A stretch of DNA of 64,000 bases, from the NCBI RefSeq assembly GCF_958295425.1, contig NC_081142.1, positions 13,006,324 through 13,070,323 on the forward strand. Direction: 5' to 3'. Shown piece after piece: positions 37,131-49,308 of the stretch. The position numbers and the translations under genes are program-made. How positions within the stretch are numbered: the stretch's first letter is position 1; each line of letters starts with the position of its first letter. Under the pieces are notes generated by a model. That model did no database searches. It worked only from the letters and a program-made list of their open reading frames with translations, and was not told the origin of the DNA. The stretch comes from Solea solea (Eukaryota > Chordata > Actinopteri > Pleuronectiformes > Soleidae).

Positions 37131-40100
37131 AATTGGTCAATAATTACTGACAATTTTGTGATATTTTCCAGTTTGGCTGTCACGTCCTTAAAACGTCCAT
37201 GTCAAAATATCTAATGTATATAATTATGATGGAAAAAAGGAATGGTCTGTCAGCATGTTTTTGTGTTTTCATCACCCTGTGGGAGTCAGTGCTGAAAACT
37301 TGGAGGAAGAGCGAGAGAGACAGTGAAAAGAAGTTAAAGAGGGAGCCAACCTGGATAATGAGCCAACAAGAAAGAAAAAGGCAAGGACAGAGCCTCGCAA
37401 CATCCAATGTTAGTATCTCATTCATATTCACAGTCATCTGGCAGCCAGCAGGTGGATAGCAGGGGCAACAAATTTAATCAAGGTCCCGGCAGAGAATGAG
37501 TTTGAAGGCTCAAACACTGGGCAGAGGTTATAGGACTGCATTAGCATCCCATATATATATAATGTTTTGAGCATATGGATAACGAGTACAAATACAGATT
37601 GTGGGGAAGTATGATGCAGATGATTGGCATCGTTTTCATCTCATTTACATTTCCGGAATTTTGCTTACACTAATTTCCAGAGCAATATGGAATGGGAGCG
37701 TCACTTAAAGCGGGATGAATTCTTCAATCACCAGAATTACACATGACGGCTGAGTGGGTCAAGGTCCTGGCATTCAGACAAATCCTGTGACAGTACAGGT
37801 GATGCAGAGGGGATGTTATTGGTAAATGTTGGAAGAAAAACAAATGTTCAGCACTTCAGCCCATCGATGTCTAGATCTGTGGATCCAATATGGATTGATT
37901 CTCCTCTGACTCCGGGAATATTGAGTGATTGTATTAATAATGGATTTCTGCCAGACCAGGGGAGGGTAGAACCAAGACCATGACATTATCATTTGTGGCA
38001 CTGACAAAAAGGCAGAACTACTGAGCATTCAGGGCACTGCCTTTGTCAAAAAGGACTGCAAAAATTATTTGTTTTAGCAGACTATTCAGAAAAAAAGAGC
38101 ATTGTCTCATCCACATTCTACTTGGATTTTAAGAGTATACCCACCTACACAATTCTGAGGAGAAATCTAATCATTCCAGCCACTGAAAAGAGAAACAAAT
38201 ACCTGTGTGGGTGCATCGCAGCATTGTTGTACTGCATTTTCAGTGTTTTAACTTGTAAGCTCTTAGACATTATAATTATTTGTTCTTTGTTATTTTGAAT
38301 GTCATTTTACAAAGGTCCCTCAGAATGTTTGGCACAAGACCAAAACAAAAACAAATTATTGAAAATAGTAATTGTTCCAAATTATATTATTTTGGGGACT
38401 TACGTGCACATTTAACAAAATATGTACAAATATATTTCAAAGAAAAACTACTCACATAATGCACTCAATTATTAGTAAGAGGATGTTGGAGACACTACAC
38501 ACCCTGCATGTAATTATCCACAGTAAACCTTATTTGATATATACTGACATTTCAGAGTTGTTTTGAAGGCCATTTAGGCAAATATTTCATAATAAACTGT
38601 CCCAGAGTGAATTTTAATGGATCCAAACTAATGTGTAAGTGATGCATCTAGTTTGAAGTATAACTTACCTTAACCTCTCATTGCTTGTTAATCAGTGACA
38701 CATCTAATTGTAACTGGTATGTTCAGAGAGGTAATCTCCAACTCTTAAATGGGACTCTGAGGAGGAAGGAAAAGGCCCTTTTTTGTTGCAGGAGCAACAT
38801 CAAACTGCCTGATCTACAACCCTGAACATTCCTGACTTCTCTTATATCCCTACACAAGCTGCAAAATGTGTCACTAACTACAGATGATATACACACACAC
38901 AAAAAGCATGTATCCTGATATAAAGTTAACAAAGAAAGGTTTAAAGGTGAGGTTTAAACAATAAAAGTTTATGTCCGTCTCCTGACCACACACTAAGAAA
39001 TATATCACACAATATGCACAACACTGCACAATATATTAATTTTAATATGAAACAAAATCAGTAGTTGTGTGCTGAGCTTGATATTATTATGATGTCATTG
39101 CATTTTCCCTTGTAACCAATATACTGTAGACAAAAAAAAAGCTATGCTATGACATACTGTGTTTGTACAACTTATCACTTAATGAAAACATGAAGTAATG
39201 ATTGATGGTTTGTCTGTGGATCCAAACTGCTGGGGGGGGAAAAAAAGCTCACATGATATGAAGCATATAATAACAAATGTAAAGGGTGTAAACATTTAAA
39301 ATACTTGAAGTCACTGATGTGCAACACTGTGGAAAGTCAGGTTGGTTAGTATCACTAAGAAACATGTCCAACATATCTTTACTCCCCTTTCCTTATTTAC
39401 ATTACTCTGTCTCACTCTTTAAATACCATTCAAAAAAGAAATTCAGCATGTCTTGTCTTCAAACATTGTATATGTTAGAAAATAGTGGGTAAGAACATGT
39501 GTAAAGAATGAGTTGAAACTTAAAATAGTCATAATTCAAGTTCAAGATATTAAATGTTAAAAAGACTTGCGCTCTACTGCTTTTGTTTTGCTAACTAGCT
39601 AGCTGAGATGTAAAAACCGGATGTAAAAACACACAGAAAAGCTTTTATCAACAATTCTTGAAGATGAGGTGATGAAGGAGAGAAGAATAACAGAAAGGAG
39701 AGCAAACTCCTGCTGTGAGGCCACAGGTGCTGCTGATGAAGAGGAGGAGGGAGAGACAGTGCTAGCTAAACTAGCTCTGTTTATGTGTAGTATGTCGTTA
39801 AACTACCACAAAAGGGGTGAAAATATCACTTCTCTACATGTTACCTGAGCGTTTATGTTAATATTCTGTACAAACACTGAAGAACTGCAACATTCACGGA
39901 CTCTAGTGCCTCAGAGCAGATAATAAAACCAATTTAAACACTCAAATTTGGTAAGGTGGTTATATCAATTTCCAGGCACTTTAAAAGTCAATTTGTTTTA
40001 TTTCAGCAGTTTTAGCTTGACATAATTGAAACACTGCTGCTGTGTTTGTCCTACGCTATGGGTATAGTATCGCATGTGTATTCTACTGCTAGCACTTTAC

Positions 40101-40755
40101 TTATTCATTTGCCAAAAGCAGATTTAACCAGCATTTGGCACTTGGCAGGTGGTTTTATTGGACCTGGATGGCAGGAAACAAGATCTGAATATCACTGCAA
40201 TATCCTTATGGCCAATAGCCAGGTTGCTTTGTGTATGGTCAAGTTAGCCAATAGAATTATGATGAGGATCATCACTCTTTTCCCACATGCTAGACTCGGA
40301 AACCAGGGGTTTCACAGGACTGGAACCATTCATCTTTAGCACTGAGATTTGGTGCCGCCATCACAGCGGGAACTAGGGACATCTTCCTGTCCATTTGAAA
40401 TGTATAAAGAGTTATTGCCATCGTCTTGTCAATCCCTCTGCTCAGATGGCATTGAGCCCTCATGTCAACACAGTTAACTGTTGATTCCAGGGTTCTGGAT
40501 CAGCTTCACCCATGGGCAGGAGCAACAACTGACCATGCCAGGGACCAGCCAGGACTCAATAAAAACCATGGAATCCACTTTCAAATTGCCTTCATGCGTC
40601 ATCTCTACAATCATCTATTAACAAAACAAACGGAACAAAATGAGAGAAATGGAACGTGCGTTCCCTGAATTCAGATGACAAGACCTCTATAAACTGTCCA
40701 GATGATCTTCTAAGATGACACATATGAGCTCAACCACAACTGTCTTTTAACCCCT
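37131..40755. other. Repeat-poor non-coding block
   Basis: No gene is supported. 37,630-38,000 and 38,560-38,720 are unique and contain clusters such as AGTGATTGTATTAATAATGG, compatible with regulatory elements. 39,590-39,780 has GCTAACTAGCTAGC and a rough inverted counterpart GCTAGCTAAACTAGC, a possible old DNA element without defined ends. 40,050-40,380 is unique. Confidence 0.4.
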
Positions 40756-41180
40756 GACTTCTCTACAACAAGGTAATTAGCTTAATGAGACATTTGTTTT
40801 CTCCTTAATTACTGTTGTCAAATGCAACATCACTACAACCTTCAAATGCACAGTTATAATTATAACCAGAGGATTAGATCACATCGAACTGGCGTTATTT
40901 CAAACCATTAAAACTGGGGGAAATAATCAGAACTCCGTTCTGCTAAGTATGGCTTTTGAAGTGTCAGACCATTCATTTACAAAAAGCATATTTTATCACT
41001 TACCCCTTAGTACAATTTCTGTCATTATCTCCATTTGCTGTTTCGCTGGCATTTTGATATTCCTTAATGGGGAATTGTGATGCTTCAATCACATTTCCCA
41101 TTAAGGAATTGCAAAATTAAAGCCTTTGTCAAGGGCATTCCTGTTATTTATACCACACCATGATTAGATTTCATAAAATT
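40756..41180. promoter_or_regulatory. Candidate conserved non-coding element containing a hairpin
   Basis: Contains AGGTAATTAGCTTAATGAG and CTCCTTAATTACTGTTGTC near 40,771-40,820, then the inverted repeat at 41,051-41,117. No coding potential or simple repeats. Conservation untested. Confidence 0.4.
41051..41117. other. 67-nt near-perfect hairpin (pre-miRNA-like or palindromic element)
   Basis: Arm 41,051-41,081 pairs with 41,087-41,117. Six outer base pairs are followed by a 2x2 mismatch, then 13 uninterrupted pairs through ATTCCTTAATGGG, one G-U, three more pairs, a single-base bulge, and five pairs (GTGAT/ATCAC). The loop is about 6 nt (GCTTCA). Lengths and small imperfections suit a microRNA precursor, although the loop is short. 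The 3' arm contains ATCACATT, the same first eight bases as miR-23, but the rest differs. It matches no microRNA I can recall. A palindromic protein-binding element is the alternative. No strand can be chosen. Confidence 0.45.
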
Positions 41181-41571
41181 TAGAGAGCAAAGTTTGGTAA
41201 AATGTTTCTAGTTATCAGTACAGAAGAACAAACCATAGCATCTTCTCATATCTATTCACCTACATGATGGCAAATAGAGCAATGCAGAACCTAATGTATT
41301 TAAACTCACTCACTGTCACAAAAGATAAAATTGATACTAAACAAAAATACCATGACAGTCAACAGACCTGTTATGTACCATGGTCCCCCTCCAAATGTAA
41401 AAGCTCCAGATTTACAGAAAATAGTGTTAAGTTTAAAATGTCTTGGAATCCGGCTGTTCATTATAGTTATTGTATACACAGTCTCACCCTCAGACAACAC
41501 CATGGAGTTATGAGGAGCGGAAAAGAGGCTCAAACTGCAGTCACAGTGTCGCCACTGTCAGCATGCCTGCA
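41181..41571. other. Non-coding block
   Basis: No feature recognised. Confidence 0.4.
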
Positions 41572-41593
41572 GTGTGTGTGTGTGTGTGTGTGT
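41572..41593. repeat. (GT)11 microsatellite
   Basis: Pure GT run. Confidence 0.95.
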
Positions 41594-41710
41594 CTATGTC
41601 ACAAGGGCAAGTGATGACAAACGATGGCAAATTGGAGTGAAGGCTTCCCGCTGCTTTCTCCTTATACCAGCAGAGACACAGAGACAAAGAAAAGGCTGAA
41701 GAAATGGCTG

Positions 41711-41711
<1 letters not shown>

Positions 41712-41746
<35 letters not shown>
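41712..41746. repeat. (CA)17 microsatellite
   Basis: Pure CA run 118 bases after the GT run. The two are complementary and could form a large hairpin. Confidence 0.95.
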
Positions 41747-41748
<2 letters not shown>

Positions 41749-42469
41749 GCAGATACAGAGGCCAAGTGGGGATCCACTATTTTAAATACTGATCATCTAC
41801 ACGTTCTTCTGACTGATTAAATGTTCTCTTTTCATTGTCAGTTCAGGCCTGACATATACAGTGACAATCACACTGTATACAGTATCAGCCGAGTACTCCA
41901 CACCTCCATCAAAGAACATCAACACACAGTTAAATCGCACAGCATGAGCGAATTGTAAAAGCTGCAAACAGCAAAGATGGATGTAATCATGACTATGGAT
42001 GTGCCAGCGCGCGATGATTTGGCTGCTCTTCCTCCTTTTAATCATGAGCATTCTCTCTTTAAACGGATTATTTCCGTCCCCCACAGTGAAATATACGTCA
42101 CATCATCGGGTTCCTATCTATGGGAACTCAAAAAGCAAGAGGCTCAAATATTTCTCCATAAAGTGAAAAAAAAAAAAAACACAATCGTAATAACAGATTG
42201 ACGACGGGCTGACACTCGTCTTGACAAAGCTTGACACTAAGAACTGGCAGATACGTTTCATGACTTGAGTGATAAATATGAAGATCTGTCTGAATGAATT
42301 TATAGCATATTTATAGAGGGAGATGCTCATTGGGTTGGAGCTTGTGCCGTATACAACAAAAGTGGTTCAACCTGTCCCGATAAGCTGAAGAATTGGCACC
42401 ATGATCCCAAATACAGACACATCTGACAACAATTATTCAGAATAAACAGAATTGATATCTTGGAGGAAT

Positions 42470-42475
42470 ATATAC

Positions 42476-42528
<53 letters not shown>
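42470..42528. repeat. (TA)n microsatellite
   Basis: TA run of more than 45 bases with ACATAT interruptions at the left. Confidence 0.95.
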
Positions 42529-42531
<3 letters not shown>

Positions 42532-42639
42532 TTACAATTAATTTGAATGACTTCAAAGTTGTAATCCTCTATTGGCTCGTGTTATTTGATATAACTTGTC
42601 AGCTCTGTACCATGACCTAGAGAAAATCTATTCATTCAT

Positions 42640-42960
42640 GGAAGTGATTGAATCAATAGCAGATGTTGTATCTGGTGTAGCAGCAGTCCTTCCCTTTGAG
42701 GCCCAATGCTCAATACTCTGCCACTGTTCTTGTGCATGGCCTAATGAGAGATGGCGTTTCAAAAGCATTAATTGACAAGGAACCACAAACATCCTTGAAA
42801 GTGGCGTCCCTTCCTTGACCGAGAAAAATACATCATGCAATTTATCTTCCTGCACTTTGCCCCCTTTTGTGGGAGAAGCAGCGGCAAACTGAGACACGCT
42901 TTGGTGGTTAGAAAGCAAAAAGGAGATTGGTAAATCAGGCATTCATTACAAAAAAGGATG
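42640..42960. promoter_or_regulatory. Candidate conserved non-coding element
   Basis: A unique block with GGCCTAATGAGAGATGG and AAAAGCATTAATTGACAAGG. It has no simple repeats and no coding frame. Confidence 0.4.
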
Positions 42961-43289
42961 GCGTCTTTCAGTTAAATCATCTTTCAGCCCACCGCGGTGC
43001 TATTTCAGTTTAAAACTACTCTATCAGATGTTTTGTTTTACCCTAAAACCTTGGAATTTGCATTTTAATATTTGTCTTGTGTTTTTAGGAAGAGATCATT
43101 GAAAAAAAAATATTGACAAACAACCCACTGAATTTATAGGTATTAGAACAAGCTTCAAACTGTAGCAATAGTCGGCTATGAAGAGTGTAGCTCTCCACAA
43201 ACACATTTCTGCTATCCAGGTGTTGCAGCTCATCTAAAATGAATGCTTTGAGATTTCAAGGTAGGTTCAAGGCTATTTCAGAAGAGTTG

Positions 43290-43580
43290 ACCTCTTCTGG
43301 ACACACTTGCTCACTTAAATGGCCACCAGGGAACTGTGAATCTATCTCCGCTTAATGGATATAGGAATCTCACTTCCCGCCTCAGTGATGAATGACTATG
43401 AATGGACGACCAAAGTATCACTCTCAGCGGGATCCACTGCTTCATTCATTCTGATAAGAATCATAAAGGCCGGCAGGCATGCTTTGCTTGGGTCAATTTC
43501 CTGTTTGAGTAGCCATTAAGCCTCATCTGACAATGGATGCTAATATCATCAAGATATACCACTTTACCACTGTCATTGCG
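43290..43580. promoter_or_regulatory. Candidate conserved non-coding element
   Basis: Unique and densely patterned, including CTTCATTCATTCTGATAAG, GCAGGCATGCTTTGCTTGGG and GGATGCTAATATCATC. No coding frame. Inference from composition. Confidence 0.4.
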
Positions 43581-44393
43581 TTCGTCTCAAGGTGAATTAT
43601 AAATGGCCATCAAGCTCCCGAATTCCATACATAGTCTTTTACTAGAAAGATAAAATGTATAAATCAGTGTTGGAAATGAACACACATGATGGTCGGGCAC
43701 ACAAAAACCTCGCCTTTTTTCCCCCGTTCAGACAGCAGTAACACTATCACTACAGTCAGCGGAAGGAGCTGTCAGTGTGATGAAACACCTCCTGCCACAG
43801 GACGTCAAGGAAACTGTGATGTGAATTTTGCTGATACGGTCACTTGTCCTCCGCTGCTAAACTGTGTGGGAAGGATCCGATGCATGGCCTCCACTGACAA
43901 ACAGAAACAGCGTGCTGTGACACTGCAGCAATGCTTGACACGAGCTCTTGAGCAGAGAGCGAGAGAGATGATTACATGATTACAGTACTGGTGCGTCAGA
44001 ATGTTGTCACTTTTTAGGGTAAAGGATCAGGAAGTGGCTGCTTGATGCCAGATGGGAACTACTGAAGGCCATTTAAATTATGAGTGTTTTTTTTTTTTCC
44101 TCCTTTGTTTTTGTTTTCATGGTTTGATGAAGACGGCATTAAAACAAAGTATAAAATTGACCAAGTTATAATCACAGCACTCGTAAATTTAGAATCTGCA
44201 AAAGTTTCTGCACTCAACAACAGCGGCAGTGAGAGATAATGGGAAACATGCTTGACCTGCAGCACAGAGCAGAGCTGTGCTGGAAGTGAGTGTTGTGTGG
44301 GAACCAGCTGTTGGCTTGAATCTGTCAGTGCAAAAAATGTCTGACACTACTGGGCTTGCAATTGTTTCGTGTATACTTACATATACGTACAGT
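43581..44393. other. Non-coding block
   Basis: No feature recognised except a T run at 44,086-44,098. Confidence 0.4.
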
Positions 44394-44400
44394 AGTGGGC

Positions 44401-44438
44401 TGTCAGGGCCAGCAGGGCCTTCTCTGCTGGCCCTGACA
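44401..44438. repeat. Perfect 15-bp subterminal hairpin
   Basis: TGTCAGGGCCAGCAG (44,401-44,415) and CTGCTGGCCCTGACA (44,424-44,438) are exact inverted copies around an 8-base loop, just inside the left terminus of the hAT fragment. It is probably a subterminal structural motif of that family. Confidence 0.9.
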
Positions 44439-44841
44439 ATATCAAAAAGGTATTTTTTTTTTATTATTATTATTATCATTTTTATTTTTTTTAATAATCA
44501 AATTAATGTGTGTCTGAATGTGTCTGAATTCAATTACTTTTTCAGTATGTTATGATTATATTTCCAGAAAGAATATGGTTATTTTTTGTGAAGCTGAGCT
44601 GGATTTTCCTGGATGTCATTAAACGCATCATAGCTCCGCGGACCTGCTCTAGTAGTATTGCTGGCCTTTCGTTGAAGCTGCCATTTCCTATTTGGTTATA
44701 ACTTTGACTGACGTGTGTCGTCAGCCAATCACAATTTGATGCATAGTGACAGAACACCCCAGGCCCAGCGACGTGTCTGGCGCTAGCCCCCGCTGTTGTC
44801 ATCAACGACGTTTGAACCTTTGGCGGCTTTTGAAGTAAGCT

Positions 44842-45036
44842 ATGGCCACTGCAGTTACACCACCGATCCATCATGTTTCTAACTTTTCACGGCGATCGTT
44901 TGGAGAAAAGAAGGAAATTATTTCAAGAGGAAGACCTACACCGAAGAGCTACATCATTTCCGGTAGTTCGAGTGTTAATGATAAATTTATAAAAAAATTT
45001 AGAAGTGGTGAGGACAAAACTGTTGATCATAAATAG
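44842..45036 (+). pseudogene. Truncated N-terminus of hAT (ZMYM1-like) transposase
   Basis: A 64-codon open frame begins at an ATG after the CpG-rich leader. Residues 12-30 include FSRRSFGEKKEIISRGRPTP, which I recall as typical of the N-terminal tail of fish hAT/ZMYM1-like transposases, upstream of the TTF-type zinc finger. The frame ends at a stop in AT-rich sequence before any finger or catalytic domain, so it is a dead fragment. Family assignment is from memory. Confidence 0.5.
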
Positions 45037-45060
45037 TGCCGGGGACGTGTTCTATGTTGT

Positions 45061-46069
45061 ATATACATATACACAACGTGAAAGGGCAGGTCACACTAAA
45101 ACGAAAAGTTTTCTTTATTTTGGTTATAGTGATTAAGCTGAATTATAATGATATGAGAGCAATTTTATTATAGAATTCTTATAACAACAAATCTAATGGT
45201 GGCCAAAGACGTTTTACACAGCACTGTATATTTTCAGAATATATCTATAGTCTAGTTTAGAATCTGTATCAGCGTCTCTCTCTCCGGCTCTTACGCACTT
45301 AGCATGTGTTTTATCTCTGGTTGTATTTCAAGGACAAAGTTAAGCAAATGTTCTTTCAGAAACGTACACACTGCTCTCTTTGGACTGAGCAGTGGCTTCA
45401 ACCGTTCCACCTGCAATCTGTCAAAGCACTCAAAATCTGACAAAGAAAGAGGAGAGCAAACTAATAAATTAAAAAAGCAAAATAAAGAAAATCGGTCTCT
45501 TTGCACAGCTTGTACTTTGGTAAAAGGCTCTGCTTATAGGGAGTGGCCTTTATGCCAGATGTTTTGATGTTAGTCCTGGATTGCCACACAGTGACAGATG
45601 TTTTGACATGTCATGGATTAACTTTAATCTGGACATGTTAGGTTGCCCTGTTTTGTACAGATGAGATCAGTGCACCTGGAGTGTGGGTGAGTGCACCTGT
45701 GTGGGTGTGGACTGGAGTGAGACAGGCCACTGTTTGTCCCGTTTTAGTCATTCGCTTGACTGTTCAGACTTTGCTGTTTTGTTTGTCCGGCGTTGGACAA
45801 TGTTTAGAGTCAATACGAGAGCACTGTTTAGGATTTCTGCAAATTCAACAAACAGAAATTGTGATTAGTATTTGTAGTGACAAAGACAAATAGTCTGGGC
45901 TTCCACGTGTCCAGTCTTCAGAAGCTATACTTGAGCTGTGAGGCTGATGCAGTCGTCAAACTGTGCGGCTTAATACAGGGAGACTGATTGAAATCGTCCT
46001 TTCACACATCACACACGATCTCTATAACTTTTCAACGAAGCCAACACAAACAATCTCCGAGCAGTGCAT
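45061..46069. other. Non-coding block
   Basis: No gene is supported. The imperfect palindrome GTTGTATATACATATACACAAC (split arms GTTGTATAT / ATACACAAC, near 45,056-45,077) may mark the broken end of the hAT fragment. Confidence 0.4.
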
Positions 46070-46180
46070 GTTGGTGCCCTCATGGTTTAGGACGCAGACC
46101 GTGCAACAACAACATCCCCAGTTCAAGTCTGGACAGAAATCCGTGTTGCACGTCATCCTTCATCTCTCCGTCACCCCATA
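46070..46180 (+). mobile_element. tRNA-derived SINE, second family
   Basis: TTGGTGCCCTCATGGTTTAGG resembles an A-box region. CCCCAGTTCAAGTCTGG contains a B box that fits GTTCRANYC. The distinctive tail TGTTGCACGTCATCCTTCAT, then CTCTCCGTCACCCC, matches my recollection of a fish SINE whose tail reads TGCATGTCATCCCC followed by CTCTCTC. No acceptor stem, so not a tRNA gene. Confidence 0.6.
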
Positions 46181-46408
46181 AATGCAAACAACACCGAGTC
46201 AAACTTAAACATAGCATAACCTAATCCAGAATGAGAGGCTGACAAAATAAGATATTCACTGTGGAAAAGGTTTAATTCAAGGAACTATTTAAATCAGCGG
46301 ACAAAAAAAAACAGGAGGTTCTGTATCACACAAAAAGTATTTCAGTTGTGATTTACAACCTGGAAAATTTAAAACCTACTTTCCTGACCAGACCTATCCA
46401 TTGCATGA

Positions 46409-46410
<2 letters not shown>

Positions 46411-46441
<31 letters not shown>
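46411..46441. repeat. (TA)15 microsatellite
   Basis: Pure TA run. Confidence 0.95.
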
Positions 46442-46445
<4 letters not shown>

Positions 46446-49308
46446 CTACAGTTTAGGAAAACGCAGAGCAAGAACAGAAGCAGGAAGTCGCTGAGGTGCT
46501 GCCATCCATCCTTAGCCTAATAAAACCCACAGGCTGTCTGGTTGAGACAGTAGTGGCAGCGTTGGGATTCTTGCTCACGTGATGTCAGGGATTAAACTCT
46601 GTGGGATCAGCTTCGAGGAGACAGCCGCCTCGAAGGGCTCCTTTCATTTATGCTGCTCTACCCCCCACTCAGCCCCCCGTACCCAGAACCCCTCACCAAG
46701 TGACTGCCATTTTAAATTCCACACAGTAAGAACCCCTTTGTCGAATTTATTCAGCCCTTTCAGCCAAAAAAAAATGTCTTTCTCAGGCAGTGTTCAGATT
46801 AATTCTCACAGCAGCAGCAGTGACAGTACCTGGCCAGAGGTGGGCAACAGCAAGAGAGAGTTGTCAGGACCTGGGAGTGTTTGGGGAAAGAAATCATAGA
46901 ATTGCCATCCCTTTCCTCCCTCCTCTTGGCAATCCCTCCCCCATTCAGCCTCCAGTACGCCCTTTTCAGCTTCCCTATAATACTATTACACGGCACATTC
47001 CTCTGAAGCTCTGGAGATGTGAAGCCTCGAGCCAGAACTGAAGTAAGGTATAAATGTGCATTGGAGGTGCTTGGTATTTCACTTTCAATGACCCCGTTTC
47101 TGTCGTTAGTAGGTGTGGGTGCGTAATTCACTCTTAGTTGATATCTAATGGCGTTATTGGGAGTGTGTTTCCATTAATGGAGGAAGACAGAGGGTTAATC
47201 CTCCAGCTACAAAGTTACATGTTTATTAATCCTACGTTTTAATCCTACAGACGTGAAGAAGCCTCGGTATCTCACCTCAAGTCCAGCTGGGATGTGTAGG
47301 TATGTGTGTGTCTGTGTGTGTGTGCAATTGAACATTTAATGTTGCACGCCTGCCATCCTTCATATGCATGTGCATATTAAAAACCACAGGGTTTGAATTC
47401 ACGGGCAAGGCTCCTGTGATATACGTCTGCATCGGGACTTTGAGTGTTCTTCCAGGGTTAACATTACAACAATAAAAAAGCTTTCAAGATGAAGTGAGCA
47501 GTAAATCTCCACACAAGTCCTCATGAATTGGACTAATAAATGCTGTAGGAGCATGAGAGGAAATCAGTTTCTTGGCTTCCAGGGTCTCCAAGGGCCACAG
47601 GATAGAGTACTCCTGATCAAATTCTGGACCAAATAAAGCATATATGGAGCAGTGATAGTGATCACTGTTAACAGGTATTTGGGTATCGAAGCTGCCCCAT
47701 TAATACCACATGATACAAAGTGTTACTCCTGTTACGGTAGAATTAATTGCGTTTATATTAAAGCAACAAATCTTGTCGAAACACAATCTCTACAATGTCA
47801 TTCTCAATTGAGAAGTGTTTCTCTCCTTGTCTTTTTTCTCAATTTCCTGACCTGACCTTGCTGTCAAAACGTGTTACTGATCCTCATTTTACAGCAGTTT
47901 CTTCTTGTTGTTGTTGTTTTATTTATTTATTTATTTCCAGTAAAAGAGAGCAACAATGTGTGTTAGCCCTATTGCAAATTCTTAAGTTGACGGCCAGTCA
48001 ACTGAGCGAATGGAGAATTTATTTTTTTATTTTTTTATTTATTCATATGCACAATGATATAACAAGAATTATATTTCATAATACAAATCCTCCCCCTTCA
48101 AAACTAAATCACTAAAACAAATTAACTAATAGAAAAGAAAAAAGAAAAAAAGGAAAGGCACTGTTTTCTGAACAATAGACATGGTGTTCTGCCTCAGAAG
48201 CGGGAAGCCACTCATCTCGATGACCTCACTCAACTTTGTATGCACCTAAAATGCCTCACTGTAAAGCAACCAGGAGTAAGAATATACAATCTACTGAATG
48301 TGACATTATGAGCAAGCTGCTGGTGTTAATGGACCCGTGGTTCATGCTTCCAGAGCCATGTTGTGAAAGTTGTAAGTCTTGCCATGCTCCATTAAAAAGG
48401 GGCCGTTAGAAGAATTCGGACTCCCCCAGACCACAAAAATGGACATAATTCAAGGTGTTGATGGGAGGCATTAATCAGTACCAGTGACTCAATGATTACT
48501 GTGCCAGGATGTGAGGTTTTCAGTGGCTGAGGCTGTACTTTGGAATGAAAACTCCCCACCTCTTGGCAAGAGGTCTGGATACTGTTGATGTCCATTTCCT
48601 CTTGTTCAGGTGAGAGTCTCTTCAAGGAAAACTTTTTGGGCACATGGACACGACAGCAGACAAAAACCTCAACTAATAGTGTGTAGTCACACTGTATCTG
48701 CCCATGACACACTGCAACAATATTACAAAGGGCAACCTGTGGTGGTGGTGGTGCAGATATTGTATATATTGCTTTCTAGCCGTTGTAAATGGGGGAATTT
48801 CCAGCACAGGCGAGTGCTGCTCTGTGTGACTCTGGAATGAGGGAATTAGGAGATTTATGACGGTCCAGGGTCACAGAGCGAAGAGACTGCAGACTCATGC
48901 CTCCCCTGACTCCTTACAATGCTTTACAGTCTGACAGCCTGTGTCATCTCCACACCCACACACTTAAATGCACACACACACACACAAGTTTGTAAAGCTA
49001 TTCTTCTTAGGACACTGCATTGACTTCCACTCATTTGGACATTATACCTGAACTAACCACTATTTAAATCTTAAAAACAGTTCTTTAAAAGTTGGCTATA
49101 TGAGAAAAGATCTGAAAAGAGTCAACACATATGTGCACACATACACACACACACTCCAAGTTATACAACAGTTCACCAGCAGCTGCATAGAGAAAGAGAA
49201 AATATAATATGGTGCAAACATGCACCCTGACCTTGGCAGACAGACAAATAAATACTAACACTTGTACGGTCCTTTAATCACATTACTGTACACACTGTAT
49301 ATATACAG
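46442..49308. other. Non-coding block
   Basis: No gene is supported. Short GT runs lie near 47,300-47,324 and CA runs near 48,970-48,987 and 49,138-49,154. 47,910-47,940 and 48,018-48,050 are T/ATTT-rich. 48,395-48,620 is unique and contains GGCATTAATCAGTACC, possibly regulatory. Confidence 0.4.

Larger units (their letters stand above)
44394..45060 (+). mobile_element. 5' fragment of a hAT-type transposon
   Basis: The left end TAGTGGGCTG runs into a perfect hairpin. A leader of about 400 bases follows, with a reversed CCAAT motif (CAGCCAATCACAATTTG near 44,725) and CpG-rich sequence. A truncated open frame then starts at 44,842. The layout matches fish hAT elements that encode a ZMYM1-like/TTF-finger transposase. 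The catalytic part and right end are not present. The right limit is an estimate. Confidence 0.6.

Noticed and set aside
39590..39785. GCTAACTAGCTAGC and GCTAGCTAAACTAGC as possible terminal repeats of a DNA element
   Set aside because: Similarity rests on a short self-complementary GCTAGC core; no duplicated target site and no recognised interior.
41051..41117. Assignment of the hairpin as a miR-23 family member
   Set aside because: Only the first eight bases of the 3' arm agree; the remainder and the loop differ, so no family name is justified.
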